In this document: one piece after another, positions 15,762 to 23,892 of the stretch | Layout of the letters: each line of letters starts with the position of its first letter | How positions within the stretch are numbered: the first letter of the stretch is position 1 | Source: Oscillospiraceae bacterium | GTDB taxonomy: Bacteria; Bacillota; Clostridia; Oscillospirales; Oscillospiraceae | Direction of reading: 5' to 3' | Length of the DNA stretch: 64,000 nucleotides | Assembly (NCBI GenBank): GCA_910575815.1 | Contig: CAJTFN010000015.1 | Coordinates: 1-64,000, forward strand | Position numbers and translations under genes: made by a program | Notes under the pieces: model-generated | Database searches by the model: none | What the model saw: the letters and a program-made list of their open reading frames with translations, nothing else | Told to the model about the DNA's origin: nothing

Positions 15762-15797
15762 AAAGAGCCCCCGTCATCCAAGCTGGACGGCGGGGGT
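15762..15797 (-). terminator. terminator of 15810-16304
   Basis: CCCCCGCCGTCCAG...CTGGATGACGGGGG hairpin then CTCTTTT on the minus strand. Confidence 0.75.
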
Positions 15798-15809
15798 TCA
15801 CTGTTGATG

Positions 15810-16304
15810 TCAGCAGAAATTCGTTCCGGAAATGGAGACAATATGCCGCCACCAATCGAAATCGTCCGGGAAGGCGATTCCCTGCTCGGCGAACACAGCC
15901 TTGAATTCCTCCAGCAGCTCCTCCGGACTCTGGTATGCCGCCTTGAACAACTCGGCCTCCTTGGCAGCCGGAACATACACCAAGGGCTCATCCGAAAGTG
16001 TCTCCTCGATAGGGGACTTCGCCCGCTCGGGGAAAAGCGTACTGACCTCACCATCGAACTCGTTGGCCCAGGTGACAACGGGGTCTGCACAATCATAACA
16101 CTCGTATGCCACCGATGGAATCGAGTAGTCGCAAGGAAGATTGCCCTTTTTTGCCCGCGCAGCGAAGGTGCCATCCTCCAGAAGCGTTGCAATTTCGCAG
16201 GGAACCTCACCCGCAGCCTGGTCAGCGGCGAGCAGGATATACGCAGCGACCTCGTGGTCCACATAGAACCCCACATCGTTCATGGGATAGGTAGCCATAC
16301 CCAT
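15810..16304 (-). CDS. uncharacterised acidic protein, about 164 aa
   Basis: Several in-frame ATGs; I prefer 16304 (MGMATYPMNDVGF) because AGGAGG lies 7 nt before it, while ATG 16310 is too close. Acidic, with DFDWWRHIVS near the C-terminus. No motif recognised. Confidence 0.7.
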   Translation of the reverse strand: MGMATYPMNDVGFYVDHEVAAYILLAADQAAGEVPCEIATLLEDGTFAARAKKGNLPCDYSIPSVAYECYDCADPVVTWANEFDGEVSTLFPERAKSPIEETLSDEPLVYVPAAKEAELFKAAYQSPEELLEEFKAVFAEQGIAFPDDFDWWRHIVSISGTNFC

Positions 16305-16353
16305 ATTCATTTCCTCCTAATTTTTGAAATTTTTCCTTACGGGATTTGGTTTT

Positions 16354-16382
16354 GTAATATGCAAATCTGCCGAAGACAATTC
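16354..16382 (-). promoter_or_regulatory. promoter of 15810-16304
   Basis: -35 GAATTG (16382-16377), 17 bp, TGCA then TATTAC (16359-16354); overlaps the 3' end of the upstream gene. Confidence 0.55.
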
Positions 16383-16590
16383 AACCAATGAGACGCTTCT
16401 GCGCCAGATAGTAGGCATCCAGGGCTTCCAGCAAGGTATCCCGAACCGCATCGTTCCACCCTGCAATCTGAACCTGTCGACGGGCTTCCGCAGACCCTCC
16501 CTTTTCGAGGGCATGGTCCAAGGCATGAAGAAACGCGGAAGCGTTAGAAATCTTCGGACAAACATCCTTGTTAAATTCTCTTATGGTCAT
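16381..16590 (-). CDS. small helical protein, 69 aa
   Basis: ATG 16590 after AAAGGGGACC, 2 nt after the stop of 16593-17108. MTIREFNKDVCPKISNASAFLHALDHALEKGG... looks all-helical. Operon with the next two genes. Confidence 0.65.
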   Translation of the reverse strand: MTIREFNKDVCPKISNASAFLHALDHALEKGGSAEARRQVQIAGWNDAVRDTLLEALDAYYLAQKRLIG

Positions 16591-16592
16591 GC

Positions 16593-17108
16593 TCAGGTCC
16601 CCTTTCTATCAAACCAGCCCTCACGACTACGGTAATCCATAACTTTCTTAACGCCTTCATAGACCTTATCAGCCCGGGCGATACACCCTTCGATACCTTT
16701 GATAATGACCTTGTTGACAGCGTTCTGGATTTTCTCATCCAACAGGCCAAACTCAGCCATACGTTTCCGCTCTTCTGCCGTTCCCTTTGTGCCGACAAGG
16801 CCGGAGAGAGAAACAGTCATATTTGCATCCAAGAAGAGGTCACGGAAGGCGTTTCTTGTGTTGTACTGATTCAGCAAGCCTTGGAGGTACAAGCATTCTG
16901 CCGGAATCTTCATCGCCAGGACCTCCATTTCCGAGGAGGTTAGACTCAGCGTGGACACAACATGGCCGTCAACAAGCTGGATGTTGGCTGCATGATTGAC
17001 AATCTCAATCAGTTCCCGCAGCCGGCCGGTCTCCCTGGCGATGGTTTGCTCGGCGTACTCCTCCAGAGTCTTCATCGCCGACCGTTGTTCAGGCGTGAAC
17101 TCAAGCAT
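16593..17108 (-). CDS. uncharacterised helical protein, 171 aa
   Basis: Start overlaps the end of 17101-17904 by 8 nt. Predominantly helical (LEEYAEQTIARETGRLRELIEIVNHAANI...; RKRMAEFGLLDEKIQNAVNKVIIKGIEGC). No catalytic motif. Coupled translation with the ATP-grasp-like gene suggests a shared task. Confidence 0.7.
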   Translation of the reverse strand: MLEFTPEQRSAMKTLEEYAEQTIARETGRLRELIEIVNHAANIQLVDGHVVSTLSLTSSEMEVLAMKIPAECLYLQGLLNQYNTRNAFRDLFLDANMTVSLSGLVGTKGTAEERKRMAEFGLLDEKIQNAVNKVIIKGIEGCIARADKVYEGVKKVMDYRSREGWFDRKGT

Positions 17109-17904
17109 TGGGAACAGCCTCCTTGATGAGATGCCGCCACGCCGTCATGGCCATCTTGAGGACATCGGGGCCTTCAAAGCCATAGAGGCCGCAGCTGATG
17201 AAAGGGTGGACCTCGATGACGGCCGTCTTATTTTCCTGGTAATTCCCCAGTACGGCTACATCTATGGCGAAAGCGGGGCAGGTATCCCGGGTAACCAACC
17301 CGACCATTTCCTGGACCAGGTCCCGGTTTGGCATCCCCCACACTTCCACGGGCCCATACGGGTGGATGGAAAGGATTTTACCATTGAGGCAAAACACCCG
17401 CCACTCGGACAGAATTCTATCCTCGAATGGCGCGGAGACAAAGAGAGGCTCGCCATCAGGGTAAGTTTCCTTGCCGGTATACTTGGAAAGCTCGAACGCT
17501 TTGGGGGTTCTTCCGTGCTTTACCAAAAGGTCGCCATGCTGCCCGTGAAGGGTTTTCAGTTCGGCCGAGGTACGAACGTCCCATACCTCTCGGTGCGTAT
17601 ACTTTGGCTGCCGGAGCTCAGGGGGCACATTGAGAGCTTTGGGTTGGGGCCCGTCGACGCCGAAATATTGCGTGCAGAAATCCCGGACGAACTCAAGGGA
17701 ACCGACAGGGATGACATTCTCAACGCCACTGGACTTGGCGATTACAGCAGCTTGAAGACTGGTATCCCAGTCAGACTGGTTGAAATAAATTGCGTCCATG
17801 TGACTGGCAGGGTAGAGCCAGTTATACTGGTCGATAGCTTCCTTAAAAACGACAGTTTCGGGAGTAAACTGCCCCATTTTGGTCTCAAGGCAAAAAGTTA
17901 CCAT
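17101..17904 (-). CDS. ATP-grasp-like protein, 267 aa
   Basis: ATG 17904 after AAAGGAGGA. The C-terminal half has the ATP-grasp pattern of the DUF4343-type: SEWRVFCLNGKILSIHPYG, then CPAFAIDVAVLG...TAVIEVHPFISCGLYGF, where Glu and downstream residues would bind Mg-ATP. Such enzymes ligate carboxylates to amines or thiols; the substrate cannot be told. First gene of a three-gene operon. Confidence 0.65.
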   Translation of the reverse strand: MVTFCLETKMGQFTPETVVFKEAIDQYNWLYPASHMDAIYFNQSDWDTSLQAAVIAKSSGVENVIPVGSLEFVRDFCTQYFGVDGPQPKALNVPPELRQPKYTHREVWDVRTSAELKTLHGQHGDLLVKHGRTPKAFELSKYTGKETYPDGEPLFVSAPFEDRILSEWRVFCLNGKILSIHPYGPVEVWGMPNRDLVQEMVGLVTRDTCPAFAIDVAVLGNYQENKTAVIEVHPFISCGLYGFEGPDVLKMAMTAWRHLIKEAVPNA

Positions 17905-17933
17905 AAAATATTCCTCCTTTTCATGTTTGAAAT

Positions 17934-17962
17934 ATTGTATGCGCAGGGGTGGAAAACCATCA
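17934..17962 (-). promoter_or_regulatory. promoter of 17904-16381 operon
   Basis: -35 TGATGG (17962-17957), 17 bp, GCA then TACAAT (17939-17934). Confidence 0.65.
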
Positions 17963-17977
17963 CGAGTCTTCCTTTTT

Positions 17978-18034
17978 GATTTGCCAAGAAGAGCACCATG
18001 ATTATTTGCCTGTGCTTGACCGAGGTCCGACACG
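17978..18034 (-). repeat. bipartite 57-bp repeat, copy 4
   Basis: Minus-strand CGTGTCGGAC (18034-18025) and CTTCTTGGCAAATC (to 17978), 15 bp upstream of the -35 at 17957-17962. Confidence 0.7.
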
Positions 18035-18086
18035 GTTTTGGTGGGTTGACACCGTGGCAAATCAGCGATACGCTGCATTTGCCATA

Positions 18087-18115
18087 GAATGGGATTTTCT
18101 TACCTTGCATACCAT
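18087..18115 (+). promoter_or_regulatory. promoter of 18145-18600
   Basis: -35 GAATGG (18087-18092), 17 bp, TGCA then TACCAT (18110-18115). Confidence 0.65.
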
Positions 18116-18144
18116 ATCCCAAACAACAAAAGGAGGATTTATAC

Positions 18145-18600
18145 ATGCAGGTATACGGAAGGACGCAAGAGGGTGCCCGTGTCAAGGGATACCTGATTTC
18201 GCAGGAAGTTATGAGCTGTGTTGACCCGGCGCCCAAGCCCTGGACGACCATCGCCATCCCGGAAAAGAACGTGGCCATTGACTGGGGGTTTCCCAGGCCC
18301 TTTGTTTTGGTCCCGGTGGACCCGGACAGCATCCAATATTGCTCTGGCATGCTGGACGCTAACGGCAACGAAGTGGCGTCTGGCGACATCGTTCAAAGCG
18401 GCGTCTTCTTCGGCCTCGTTGAGTACAGAGCCGCGGAGAACGGTACCATGGAATTTGCCGTTAGCTGGTACAAAGATGCTGGCGCGCCTATTTCTGTCCA
18501 ACGTCTTTCCGACGTCTGGATTGGCAATGGCCGCGTCACCATTATTGGAAGCATCTGGGAGACTCCGAAGCTGCTGCCCAAACAGAAGGAGGGATGTTGA
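18145..18600 (+). CDS. YopX-like protein, 151 aa
   Basis: The pattern ..SIQYCSGMLDANGNEVASGDIVQSG..FFGLVEY.. is the YopX signature (a target-like TGLxDxNGxxIxxGDIV segment) of phage and plasmid proteins of unknown biochemical role. ATG 18145 after AAAGGAGGATT. Four nt before the next gene. Confidence 0.75.
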   Translation: MQVYGRTQEGARVKGYLISQEVMSCVDPAPKPWTTIAIPEKNVAIDWGFPRPFVLVPVDPDSIQYCSGMLDANGNEVASGDIVQSGVFFGLVEYRAAENGTMEFAVSWYKDAGAPISVQRLSDVWIGNGRVTIIGSIWETPKLLPKQKEGC

Positions 18601-18603
18601 GCC

Positions 18604-18879
18604 ATGGGCACTCATAATACGAGCAACAAACTTCCGACTGCGCATGAGATGCGCCTAAAGGCCAAAAAAAATCAGGAACTCCAGGAATCACGCCTGGCAG
18701 ACCTGCCACTATACAAAGAATGTATGTTCCGGTTGGCAGAAAGCACAGGCCGGTATTCCCGGGAAAGAATCATCTGCGGGGTACCCACGAACGAGTTCCA
18801 GGATGTCCGTATCGAAAGAGGGACAGACGCCTCTGCCATCCAGCAGGTCCAAGACATGTTGGAAGAGAGCGGCTATTAT
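18604..18879 (+). pseudogene. 5' half of a gene split by the TnpB element
   Basis: Encodes MGTHNTSNKLPTAHEMRL...LPLYKECMFRL...MLEESGYY, a paralogue of 21679-22146 (LPLYKECEETL...LGKNGYY). Exactly 92 codons run to TTAT at 18876-18879, where the transposon begins. The reading frame continues a few codons into the insertion. The 3' half is at 20275-20484, in frame after excision. Confidence 0.8.
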
Positions 18880-18963
18880 CGAACGCGCCGTAATACCCCT
18901 GCCTTTAGGCATGGGATGGCCCTGGGCCATCAGATATAAGGCGCAAAGAGGCTACTGTGTCTG

Positions 18964-18992
18964 TGATGCATTAGAAATCTTTCGCATATAAT
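18964..18992 (+). promoter_or_regulatory. promoter of tnpB
   Basis: TGATGC (18964-18969), 17 bp, GCA then TATAAT (18987-18992): the transposon uses the same promoter type as resident genes. Confidence 0.6.
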
Positions 18993-19015
18993 AATTCGAA
19001 AGGGGGGGTGATTTC

Positions 19016-20137
19016 TTGGAAAGGGCATACAAATTCAGGTTATACCCAACCATCCAGCAGAAAGAGCTAATGCTCAAGACCTTTGGCTGCGTTCGGTTTG
19101 TTTATAACCAGACCCTGGCAGTCCGCCGCGACACTTACGACAGGGACAAAAAGTCTTTGTCTACCAACGATTGCGTGAAAATGCTTCCCGACCTGAAAGA
19201 GCAGTATCCCTGGCTCAAAGAGGTTGATTCCACGGCGCTCCAGTCTTCTGTGAAGAACATGGGGCGGGCCTACGAGAACTTTTTTCGTGGGCTGAGAACG
19301 CAGCAGGGGCTGAAGTCCGGCTTCCCCAAGTTTAAGGCGAAGCACCACAGCAAGGCCAGCTACACCTCGAAGATGAATATCTTTGTTGGTGATTCTGCCG
19401 TAAAGCTTCCCAAATTAGGTTGGGTTAAAGCGAAGATTTCAACACCGGTCAAGGGTCACCTCCTGAGCGCAACCGTAAGCATGACCCGCTCAGGCAAGTT
19501 TTTTGTGAGCCTCTGCTGCAATGATGTGGATATCCCGCAATACGCCAGCACCGGCAAGAAAGTTGGCCTGGATGTGGGCATTAAGGATTTGGTCATCACC
19601 TCGGACGGCGTGAAGTTTGGGAACCCAAAATTTCTTGTCAGGGCCGAAAAGAGGCTGGCCCACTTGCAGCGAGAGCTGTCCCGAAAATCAAAGGGCAGCA
19701 AGAACTACGAGAAGGCCCGCCTCCGTGTGGCTAAACAACACGAAATTATTGCAAACCAGCGGCTGGACTATCTGCATAAGCTAACAACCTATTTGGTTCG
19801 CAGCTACGATGTCATCTGCGTAGAGAACCTCAATGTAGCCGGGATGCTAAAGAATCATCACTTGGCCAAGGCAATCGCAGACTGCTCCTGGGGCGAGATG
19901 TGCCGTCAGCTGAAATACAAAACTGCCTGGCAGCATAAAACCCTGGTTGAAGTCGGGAGATTCTTTCCCAGCAGCCAGATTTGCGGCAGCTGCGAATTCC
20001 AGAATCCTGAGACGAAGGATTTGTCGGTCAGGGAGTGGGAGTGTCCGCAATGCCACAGCCACAACGACCGGGACGTCAACGCTACAAAGAATATCTTGAA
20101 AGAAGGCTTGCGGCTGATAAATCAGCCTGCGGCTTAA
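19016..20137 (+). CDS. tnpB: TnpB RNA-guided nuclease, 373 aa
   Basis: TTG start after AGGGGGGGTG. N-terminal helix-turn-helix/wedge (KFRLYPT..Q...L), RuvC-I D186 (GLDVGIKD), RuvC-II E270 (VENLNV), zinc finger C323/C326/C343/C346 and RuvC-III in HNDRDVNA (351-355). All catalytic residues are kept, so it should be an active omegaRNA-guided DNase that cuts empty donor sites and promotes element retention (established for the family). Length is typical. Confidence 0.94.
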   Translation: MERAYKFRLYPTIQQKELMLKTFGCVRFVYNQTLAVRRDTYDRDKKSLSTNDCVKMLPDLKEQYPWLKEVDSTALQSSVKNMGRAYENFFRGLRTQQGLKSGFPKFKAKHHSKASYTSKMNIFVGDSAVKLPKLGWVKAKISTPVKGHLLSATVSMTRSGKFFVSLCCNDVDIPQYASTGKKVGLDVGIKDLVITSDGVKFGNPKFLVRAEKRLAHLQRELSRKSKGSKNYEKARLRVAKQHEIIANQRLDYLHKLTTYLVRSYDVICVENLNVAGMLKNHHLAKAIADCSWGEMCRQLKYKTAWQHKTLVEVGRFFPSSQICGSCEFQNPETKDLSVREWECPQCHSHNDRDVNATKNILKEGLRLINQPAA

Positions 20138-20294
20138 ACTATATATCGGAGGTAGGGTGGGATGCACCCAAACCTATAAGCCTGTGGAGACCTTGTAAGA
20201 CCTCGACCACGCGGGGCGGGGGCAATGAAACAGGAATGAATCCCCTGCCTTTAGGCATGGGGAGGCAACATCAATCCACTTGGGAAACCGGGGC
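20090..20294 (+). ncRNA. TnpB omegaRNA with guide, approximate
   Basis: Family knowledge places the omegaRNA over the tnpB 3' end and right end, with the guide from the flank. The predicted guide begins at 20275 (TCCACTTGGGAAACCG) and equals the 3' half of the interrupted gene. TTAT, found before the left end, would be the TAM. Conserved blocks here are shared with the relic at 8768-8925. Confidence 0.65.
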
Positions 20295-20484
20295 TTCTTC
20301 TGGATTTACTAACCATGACGCCTTGCGAATTTGTTGGGATGCCAGGGTGATTGCCGTTCGTTTCGGCCTGCACTTCAATACTTTCTCCGGTAGAATCGAA
20401 GACCCCTGCAATGCATGCTCTAATCACTGCGCTGCCGAAGATGGCGGCTGCCACCGGAGAGATGTTTTCCGGGACTTAATGTAA
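20275..20484 (+). pseudogene. 3' half of the gene split by the TnpB element
   Basis: Frame TCC-ACT-TGG... encodes STWETGASSGFTNHDALRI, then CWDARVIAVRFGLHFNTFSG and a Cys-rich end (CNACSNHCAAEDGGC), matching ICWDVKVVAIAAGLTFDSLTG and CYGCPSCGNCDQDCC of the paralogue at 21679-22146. It has no start or ribosome site of its own. Confidence 0.8.
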
Positions 20485-20500
20485 ACCAAAGGGGGACAAT

Positions 20501-20833
20501 ATGAAAATCAGAGATAAAATCAGAGATATTAACAAAATCGAAAACAAACATCTGCGACGTGCGGCCTTTTGTCTCGCATTTTCGTGTTGGATTCTGGAGG
20601 TGTCGATTGCGGCCACTCTCCTTTCAGCTGTGTCAATTGCTATTCTGTGGACATTGGCCCAGTTTGGGCTCCCCGGCGTGCTGTTGCATCCCGAGCTGGG
20701 GCTCCTCGACCAGCTGGCCATTATGGATATCAAATCGGCGTGCATCTTTGTGTCGATTCCACTGGGTATTTTGCTTGTCCTCGCCGCAATCGAGTATATG
20801 GAATACAAATATCAGGAAATCGAAAAATTATGA
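20501..20833 (+). CDS. small membrane protein, two TM segments, 110 aa
   Basis: A charged N-terminus is followed by hydrophobic segments at about residues 22-52 and 82-100 (CIFVSIPLGILLVLAAIEY). Ribosome site AAAGGGGGA. Probably inner-membrane, function unknown; was in one operon with the split gene. Confidence 0.7.
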   Translation: MKIRDKIRDINKIENKHLRRAAFCLAFSCWILEVSIAATLLSAVSIAILWTLAQFGLPGVLLHPELGLLDQLAIMDIKSACIFVSIPLGILLVLAAIEYMEYKYQEIEKL

Positions 20834-20843
20834 GGGAGCTATT

Positions 20844-21191
20844 ATGACGAAAACCGAATTTCGCCGGGAAGCCGGCAAAGCCGGAATCAATTCCAATCTG
20901 TACGGCGTGACCATTGACTTCCCTCTGTCAACAAGGGAAGGGTATCGGGTTTCAAATGGGAAGGTCGTAGGGATTGCTTGGTTCAACGAATGGAAAACGG
21001 AGAAGGAATACCGGCCAGGGCTCGGTGAATGGGACAGCAAGTTTCTTTCGAAGGTCCCGTACGTTGTCCTGAAAAATGGCAAAAGCATCTACCACGTTGC
21101 TGTTGGCGACATCAATGCCTATTTGCGGCAAATCCTCGACGAACAACTCATCGCCATGGCCAAAGGGAATGCGCAGCCGGGAAAGCGATAA
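20844..21191 (+). CDS. uncharacterised protein, 115 aa
   Basis: ATG 20844 after TGAGGGAGC. MTKTEFRREAGKAGINSNLYG... starts with a helical segment followed by mixed alpha/beta sequence. No motif recognised. Ends before a strong terminator. Confidence 0.65.
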   Translation: MTKTEFRREAGKAGINSNLYGVTIDFPLSTREGYRVSNGKVVGIAWFNEWKTEKEYRPGLGEWDSKFLSKVPYVVLKNGKSIYHVAVGDINAYLRQILDEQLIAMAKGNAQPGKR

Positions 21192-21206
21192 CGCAGTCGG
21201 TATCAA

Positions 21207-21234
21207 GGGGCCTGAGAAATCAGGCCCCTTTTTC
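21207..21234 (+). terminator. rho-independent terminator
   Basis: AGGGGCCTGA/TCAGGCCCCT, short loop, TTTTT. Confidence 0.9.
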
Positions 21235-21241
21235 TTAGTGG

Positions 21242-21295
21242 CTGTCATGAGGGGCTCTGCAGCTCTGCTGGGCCAAAAGCAGCTTCTGTCAAACC
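21242..21295 (+). repeat. bipartite repeat, copy 5 (degenerate)
   Basis: CTGTCATGAGGGGC then CTTCTGTCAAACC at the standard distance; a second half-box TTTGTCAAGCC follows at 21309-21319. Confidence 0.45.
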
Positions 21296-21333
21296 CAGCC
21301 CGCTCTCCTTTGTCAAGCCACTCTTCTCCGCCG

Positions 21334-21362
21334 TGATGGTATTTTGCAGGCCCGCATAATAT
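21334..21362 (+). promoter_or_regulatory. promoter of 21473-22146 operon
   Basis: -35 TGATGG (21334-21339), 17 bp, GCA then TAATAT (21357-21362). Confidence 0.6.
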
Positions 21363-21472
21363 ACCGACAAACACCAATAGGAGGATTAACCAGGAAGTTT
21401 TCAACCGTTATCCACCACGAAATTGGGATATTTCGTCAAAAGTGAACAAAAATTCAGAAAAGGAGCAGTTTT

Positions 21473-21682
21473 GTGAACATTTTCATCAAAGCCAAGCAGA
21501 AGTGGACCAGCCTCAACACCTATGAGAGGGCATGTCTCTTCTGCAAGTACGTCCTTCCGCCGCTGTCTGCCGTTTTGACCATGACCGGCGTTATTCTGAT
21601 TCTCATGGCCATTGGATGGTCTTGGAGCAATTCGGAGTTTGCGCCCCGTCTGGTTGGATGTGAGGGGAGGTGCCTGAAATGA
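21473..21682 (+). CDS. single-span membrane protein, 69 aa
   Basis: GTG start after AAAAGGAGC. One hydrophobic helix at about residues 30-50 (LSAVLTMTGVILILMAIGW). It overlaps the next gene by 4 nt. Confidence 0.65.
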   Translation: MNIFIKAKQKWTSLNTYERACLFCKYVLPPLSAVLTMTGVILILMAIGWSWSNSEFAPRLVGCEGRCLK

Positions 21683-22146
21683 TGACCGCAAACGATTTAA
21701 GGAAGCGGGCCAGAGCAATCATCAAGCCTGAGCCGCCGGTGGAAGAACTCCCTCTGTACAAGGAATGCGAGGAGACCCTGGAGAAGTACCGCATCGGCAC
21801 AAACATGCACTCGCTCTGCATTCAGGGTGTTGATACCCAAATGTGGACTGAGGTTCGGGTTGGTGCGAAAGATAAACAAGAGGACAAACGCGATATCCAG
21901 CGTGTCCGCAACGCCTTGGGGAAAAATGGATACTATACCGATGTGTATGACAACGAATATGGCACTTATCTGCTGATTTGTTGGGATGTTAAGGTTGTTG
22001 CCATTGCGGCTGGTCTCACTTTTGATTCCCTCACTGGGGAGCTGGAGGAACCATGCTATGGCTGCCCGTCCTGCGGGAATTGTGACCAGGATTGCTGCAA
22101 GTACAGACTTTTCCTGGTTCTTGGCACAGAAGAAAAGGAGGGCTGA
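21679..22146 (+). CDS. intact paralogue of the TnpB-split gene, 155 aa
   Basis: ATG 21679 after GGGGAGGT. LPLYKECEETL...DIQRVRNALGKNGYYTDVYDN...ICWDVKVVAIAAGL and a C-terminal Cys cluster (CYGCPSCGNCDQDCC) that may bind zinc or an Fe-S cluster. Function unknown. It is the reference that lets the interrupted copy be rebuilt. Confidence 0.75.
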   Translation: MMTANDLRKRARAIIKPEPPVEELPLYKECEETLEKYRIGTNMHSLCIQGVDTQMWTEVRVGAKDKQEDKRDIQRVRNALGKNGYYTDVYDNEYGTYLLICWDVKVVAIAAGLTFDSLTGELEEPCYGCPSCGNCDQDCCKYRLFLVLGTEEKEG

Positions 22147-22221
22147 GCGTGGAAGTTGTCAAGGATTCCCGAGGTGAACCCGTTGGGGCTCTGGGATAAC
22201 CGCGCAAGCGTATACTCACAA

Positions 22222-22253
22222 AAGAACAGCGGCCCAATTCGGGTCGCTGTTCT
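22222..22253. terminator. bidirectional terminator
   Basis: GAACAGCGGCCC/GGGTCGCTGTTC hairpin with flanking A and T runs between convergent genes. Confidence 0.75.
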
Positions 22254-22271
22254 TCACATTTTCTCTAAAAT

Positions 22272-23234
22272 TTAGGCAACCATGGCCTTTTCGATGGCGG
22301 GTTTAAGTTTCTGATAGCACACCCGGCCAGGCCCCTTAAATTTCCGGTACAATTCCGTGTACACGTTGTACATTCGTCTGTTTTTCGGCAGCGATTTGCT
22401 ATCTGCCATGATGGCGGCGACATCTTTCAGGATGCCTTCCGCAACGCCGGTGTTTGCCGCATGAAGTGTTTTCAGACATTCTTCAGTAAGCTCCTTTTTG
22501 CATTGTCCAAACAGAGCATACCGGAGAACAGGCTCCACTTTTCGCCAATACTGATTTGTGAGCCCGCTGAACTTCTGAGACAGCCGCTGTTTCATAAAAC
22601 CGAGTCGCTTGCTTTCCGGCTCCTTCATGCTAAGCTCCATCATCTGTGAGATGGCCTGCAAAGCAGGTATGGGGACGCCGGTATTTCCCTCCCTGAGAAC
22701 CTTGAGGAAGTAGGCAGAAATGGGCTTTTCATTATGCATGTTTTCCTCTGTTGCTTTCGCAGCGGCAGGGGGTGGGGCCGCAGCGGGTTCTGGGCCCGCA
22801 GACTTTGTGCCCACCGTTGTTTTCTTGCTTTTCAAGGCGGCCTTAGTGGCATCCGGTGTCATAGCATCGATAATTTCTTTGCTATCTCCGCCGGGAACCA
22901 TCCTCTCCACAAAGACTCCCATATCCTTCCAGTGCTTGACCACCGGGTCGTAGCCGGTATCTCCTGACACAATGGCATACTTGGCCGCTTTGTTGCCAGC
23001 AATGCAGAACCCCAGTTCTGAGCAAAGTTGGAAGTCCATGGCGTTTTCTCCGACATAGCAGGGAATACACCGGATTTTCGCCTCACTGTCGAAAAGCATC
23101 TGAACAACGGGAAAAGTCAGGGAGCAGGTAGTGTTCTTGCTGTAAAAGAGAAGGAATTCGTCCTCCGCCGTCGCAGTTTGCAGATAGAATACCCATCTGA
23201 GGGCGACATTCTCCATGTCTACCAGGTAAACCAT
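22272..23234 (-). CDS. NYN/PIN-like domain protein with duplicated C-terminal repeats, 320 aa
   Basis: ATG 23234 gives MVYLVDMENVALRW, the opening of an NYN domain with its first Asp; KYAIVSGDTGYDPVVKHW supplies the second acidic motif and FCIAGNKAAKYA the middle. NYN domains are metal-dependent ribonucleases. After a Pro/Ala linker come two related about 65-aa repeats (FLKVLREGNTGVPIPALQAI / CLKTLHAANTGVAEGILKDV), unfamiliar to me. RNA cleavage is family-based; the target is unknown. Confidence 0.75.
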   Translation of the reverse strand: MVYLVDMENVALRWVFYLQTATAEDEFLLFYSKNTTCSLTFPVVQMLFDSEAKIRCIPCYVGENAMDFQLCSELGFCIAGNKAAKYAIVSGDTGYDPVVKHWKDMGVFVERMVPGGDSKEIIDAMTPDATKAALKSKKTTVGTKSAGPEPAAAPPPAAAKATEENMHNEKPISAYFLKVLREGNTGVPIPALQAISQMMELSMKEPESKRLGFMKQRLSQKFSGLTNQYWRKVEPVLRYALFGQCKKELTEECLKTLHAANTGVAEGILKDVAAIMADSKSLPKNRRMYNVYTELYRKFKGPGRVCYQKLKPAIEKAMVA

Positions 23235-23248
23235 ACCAACACCCCCCC

Positions 23249-23737
23249 TCACAGTAGACCCCGGACTACAGCGCCCCAGACTGAAATGCCAAACCCCGCA
23301 ACAATGAGAAGGCTATAGATAGCGTGTTCCACGCTGGACCCGGTACGGATATTCCCCATGTGCAGTCTCCGATTTGGCAGGATGGGTACTCCCATGGGCG
23401 TCAGGGCGTCCAGGAACAGGTGCGTTCCAATTCCCATGAAGAGTGGAATAAGGAATTTCGCCAGGTCCGGACGAAAATGCCAGAGGGCAGCGTAGACGGC
23501 CGCGTAAAGAAGCGGGTTGTGGAACAATGCCCGATGTCCCGTGAATAACCGAACGATGAATCCGGTGAGTTTCAGCTTCTTCGAGATTTTGCTGTTTTTG
23601 TGGTCGATGTCGGGGAGCAGCGACCCCAACCAGGACTTGCCAATGATGACAGCGCCGGTCAGAGGGTTTTCGGCCACGGCCACTGCAAGTCCAAAGCCGG
23701 CGCAGACACTGGCGGCGGCGTGTGTTTTACCAAGCAT
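23249..23737 (-). CDS. YdjM-like membrane metal-dependent hydrolase, 162 aa
   Basis: LGKTHAAASVCAG, then SLLPDIDHKNSKISK, FTGHRALFHNPLL and GIGTHLFLDALTPMGVPILPN: the His/Asp pattern of the DUF457/YdjM family, with about four hydrophobic segments. It lies 15 nt upstream of the NYN gene and is co-transcribed. In other bacteria the family is often DNA-damage regulated (family knowledge). Confidence 0.85.
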   Translation of the reverse strand: MLGKTHAAASVCAGFGLAVAVAENPLTGAVIIGKSWLGSLLPDIDHKNSKISKKLKLTGFIVRLFTGHRALFHNPLLYAAVYAALWHFRPDLAKFLIPLFMGIGTHLFLDALTPMGVPILPNRRLHMGNIRTGSSVEHAIYSLLIVAGFGISVWGAVVRGLL

Positions 23738-23782
23738 GTTTGATTCTCCTTTTCAAAAAAATTTCCTACGTGGGATTGGATT

Positions 23783-23811
23783 ATGCTATGCGAATGAGCA
23801 GATTTCGATTT
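23783..23811 (-). promoter_or_regulatory. promoter of ydjM-like/NYN operon
   Basis: -35 AAATCG (23811-23806), 17 bp, GCA then TAGCAT (23788-23783). Confidence 0.45.
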
Positions 23812-23817
23812 TGGACA

Positions 23818-23846
23818 AAATGGATTTTTTGTCGCTTGCATAGAAT
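23818..23846 (+). promoter_or_regulatory. promoter of 23893-25652 operon
   Basis: -35 AAATGG (23818-23823), 17 bp, TGCA then TAGAAT (23841-23846); divergent partner of the promoter at 23783-23811. Confidence 0.55.
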
Positions 23847-23892
23847 CAACCAACCAACCAATCAGGAGAAATTTTCAAATAGGAGAACTTTT

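Larger units (their letters stand above)
18880..20274 (+). mobile_element. TnpB transposon (IS200/IS605 group), 1395 nt, precise ends
   Basis: Left end starts after TTAT (18876-18879) with the hairpin CCCCTGCCTTTAGGCATGGG 15 nt in. The right end repeats the same hairpin (20241-20261 region) and finishes ..CATCAA at 20274. Removing 18880-20274 joins TAT-TAT to TCC-ACT in frame and restores a 161-aa protein aligning through the junction with its paralogue at 21679. No tnpA is present. Confidence 0.85.
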
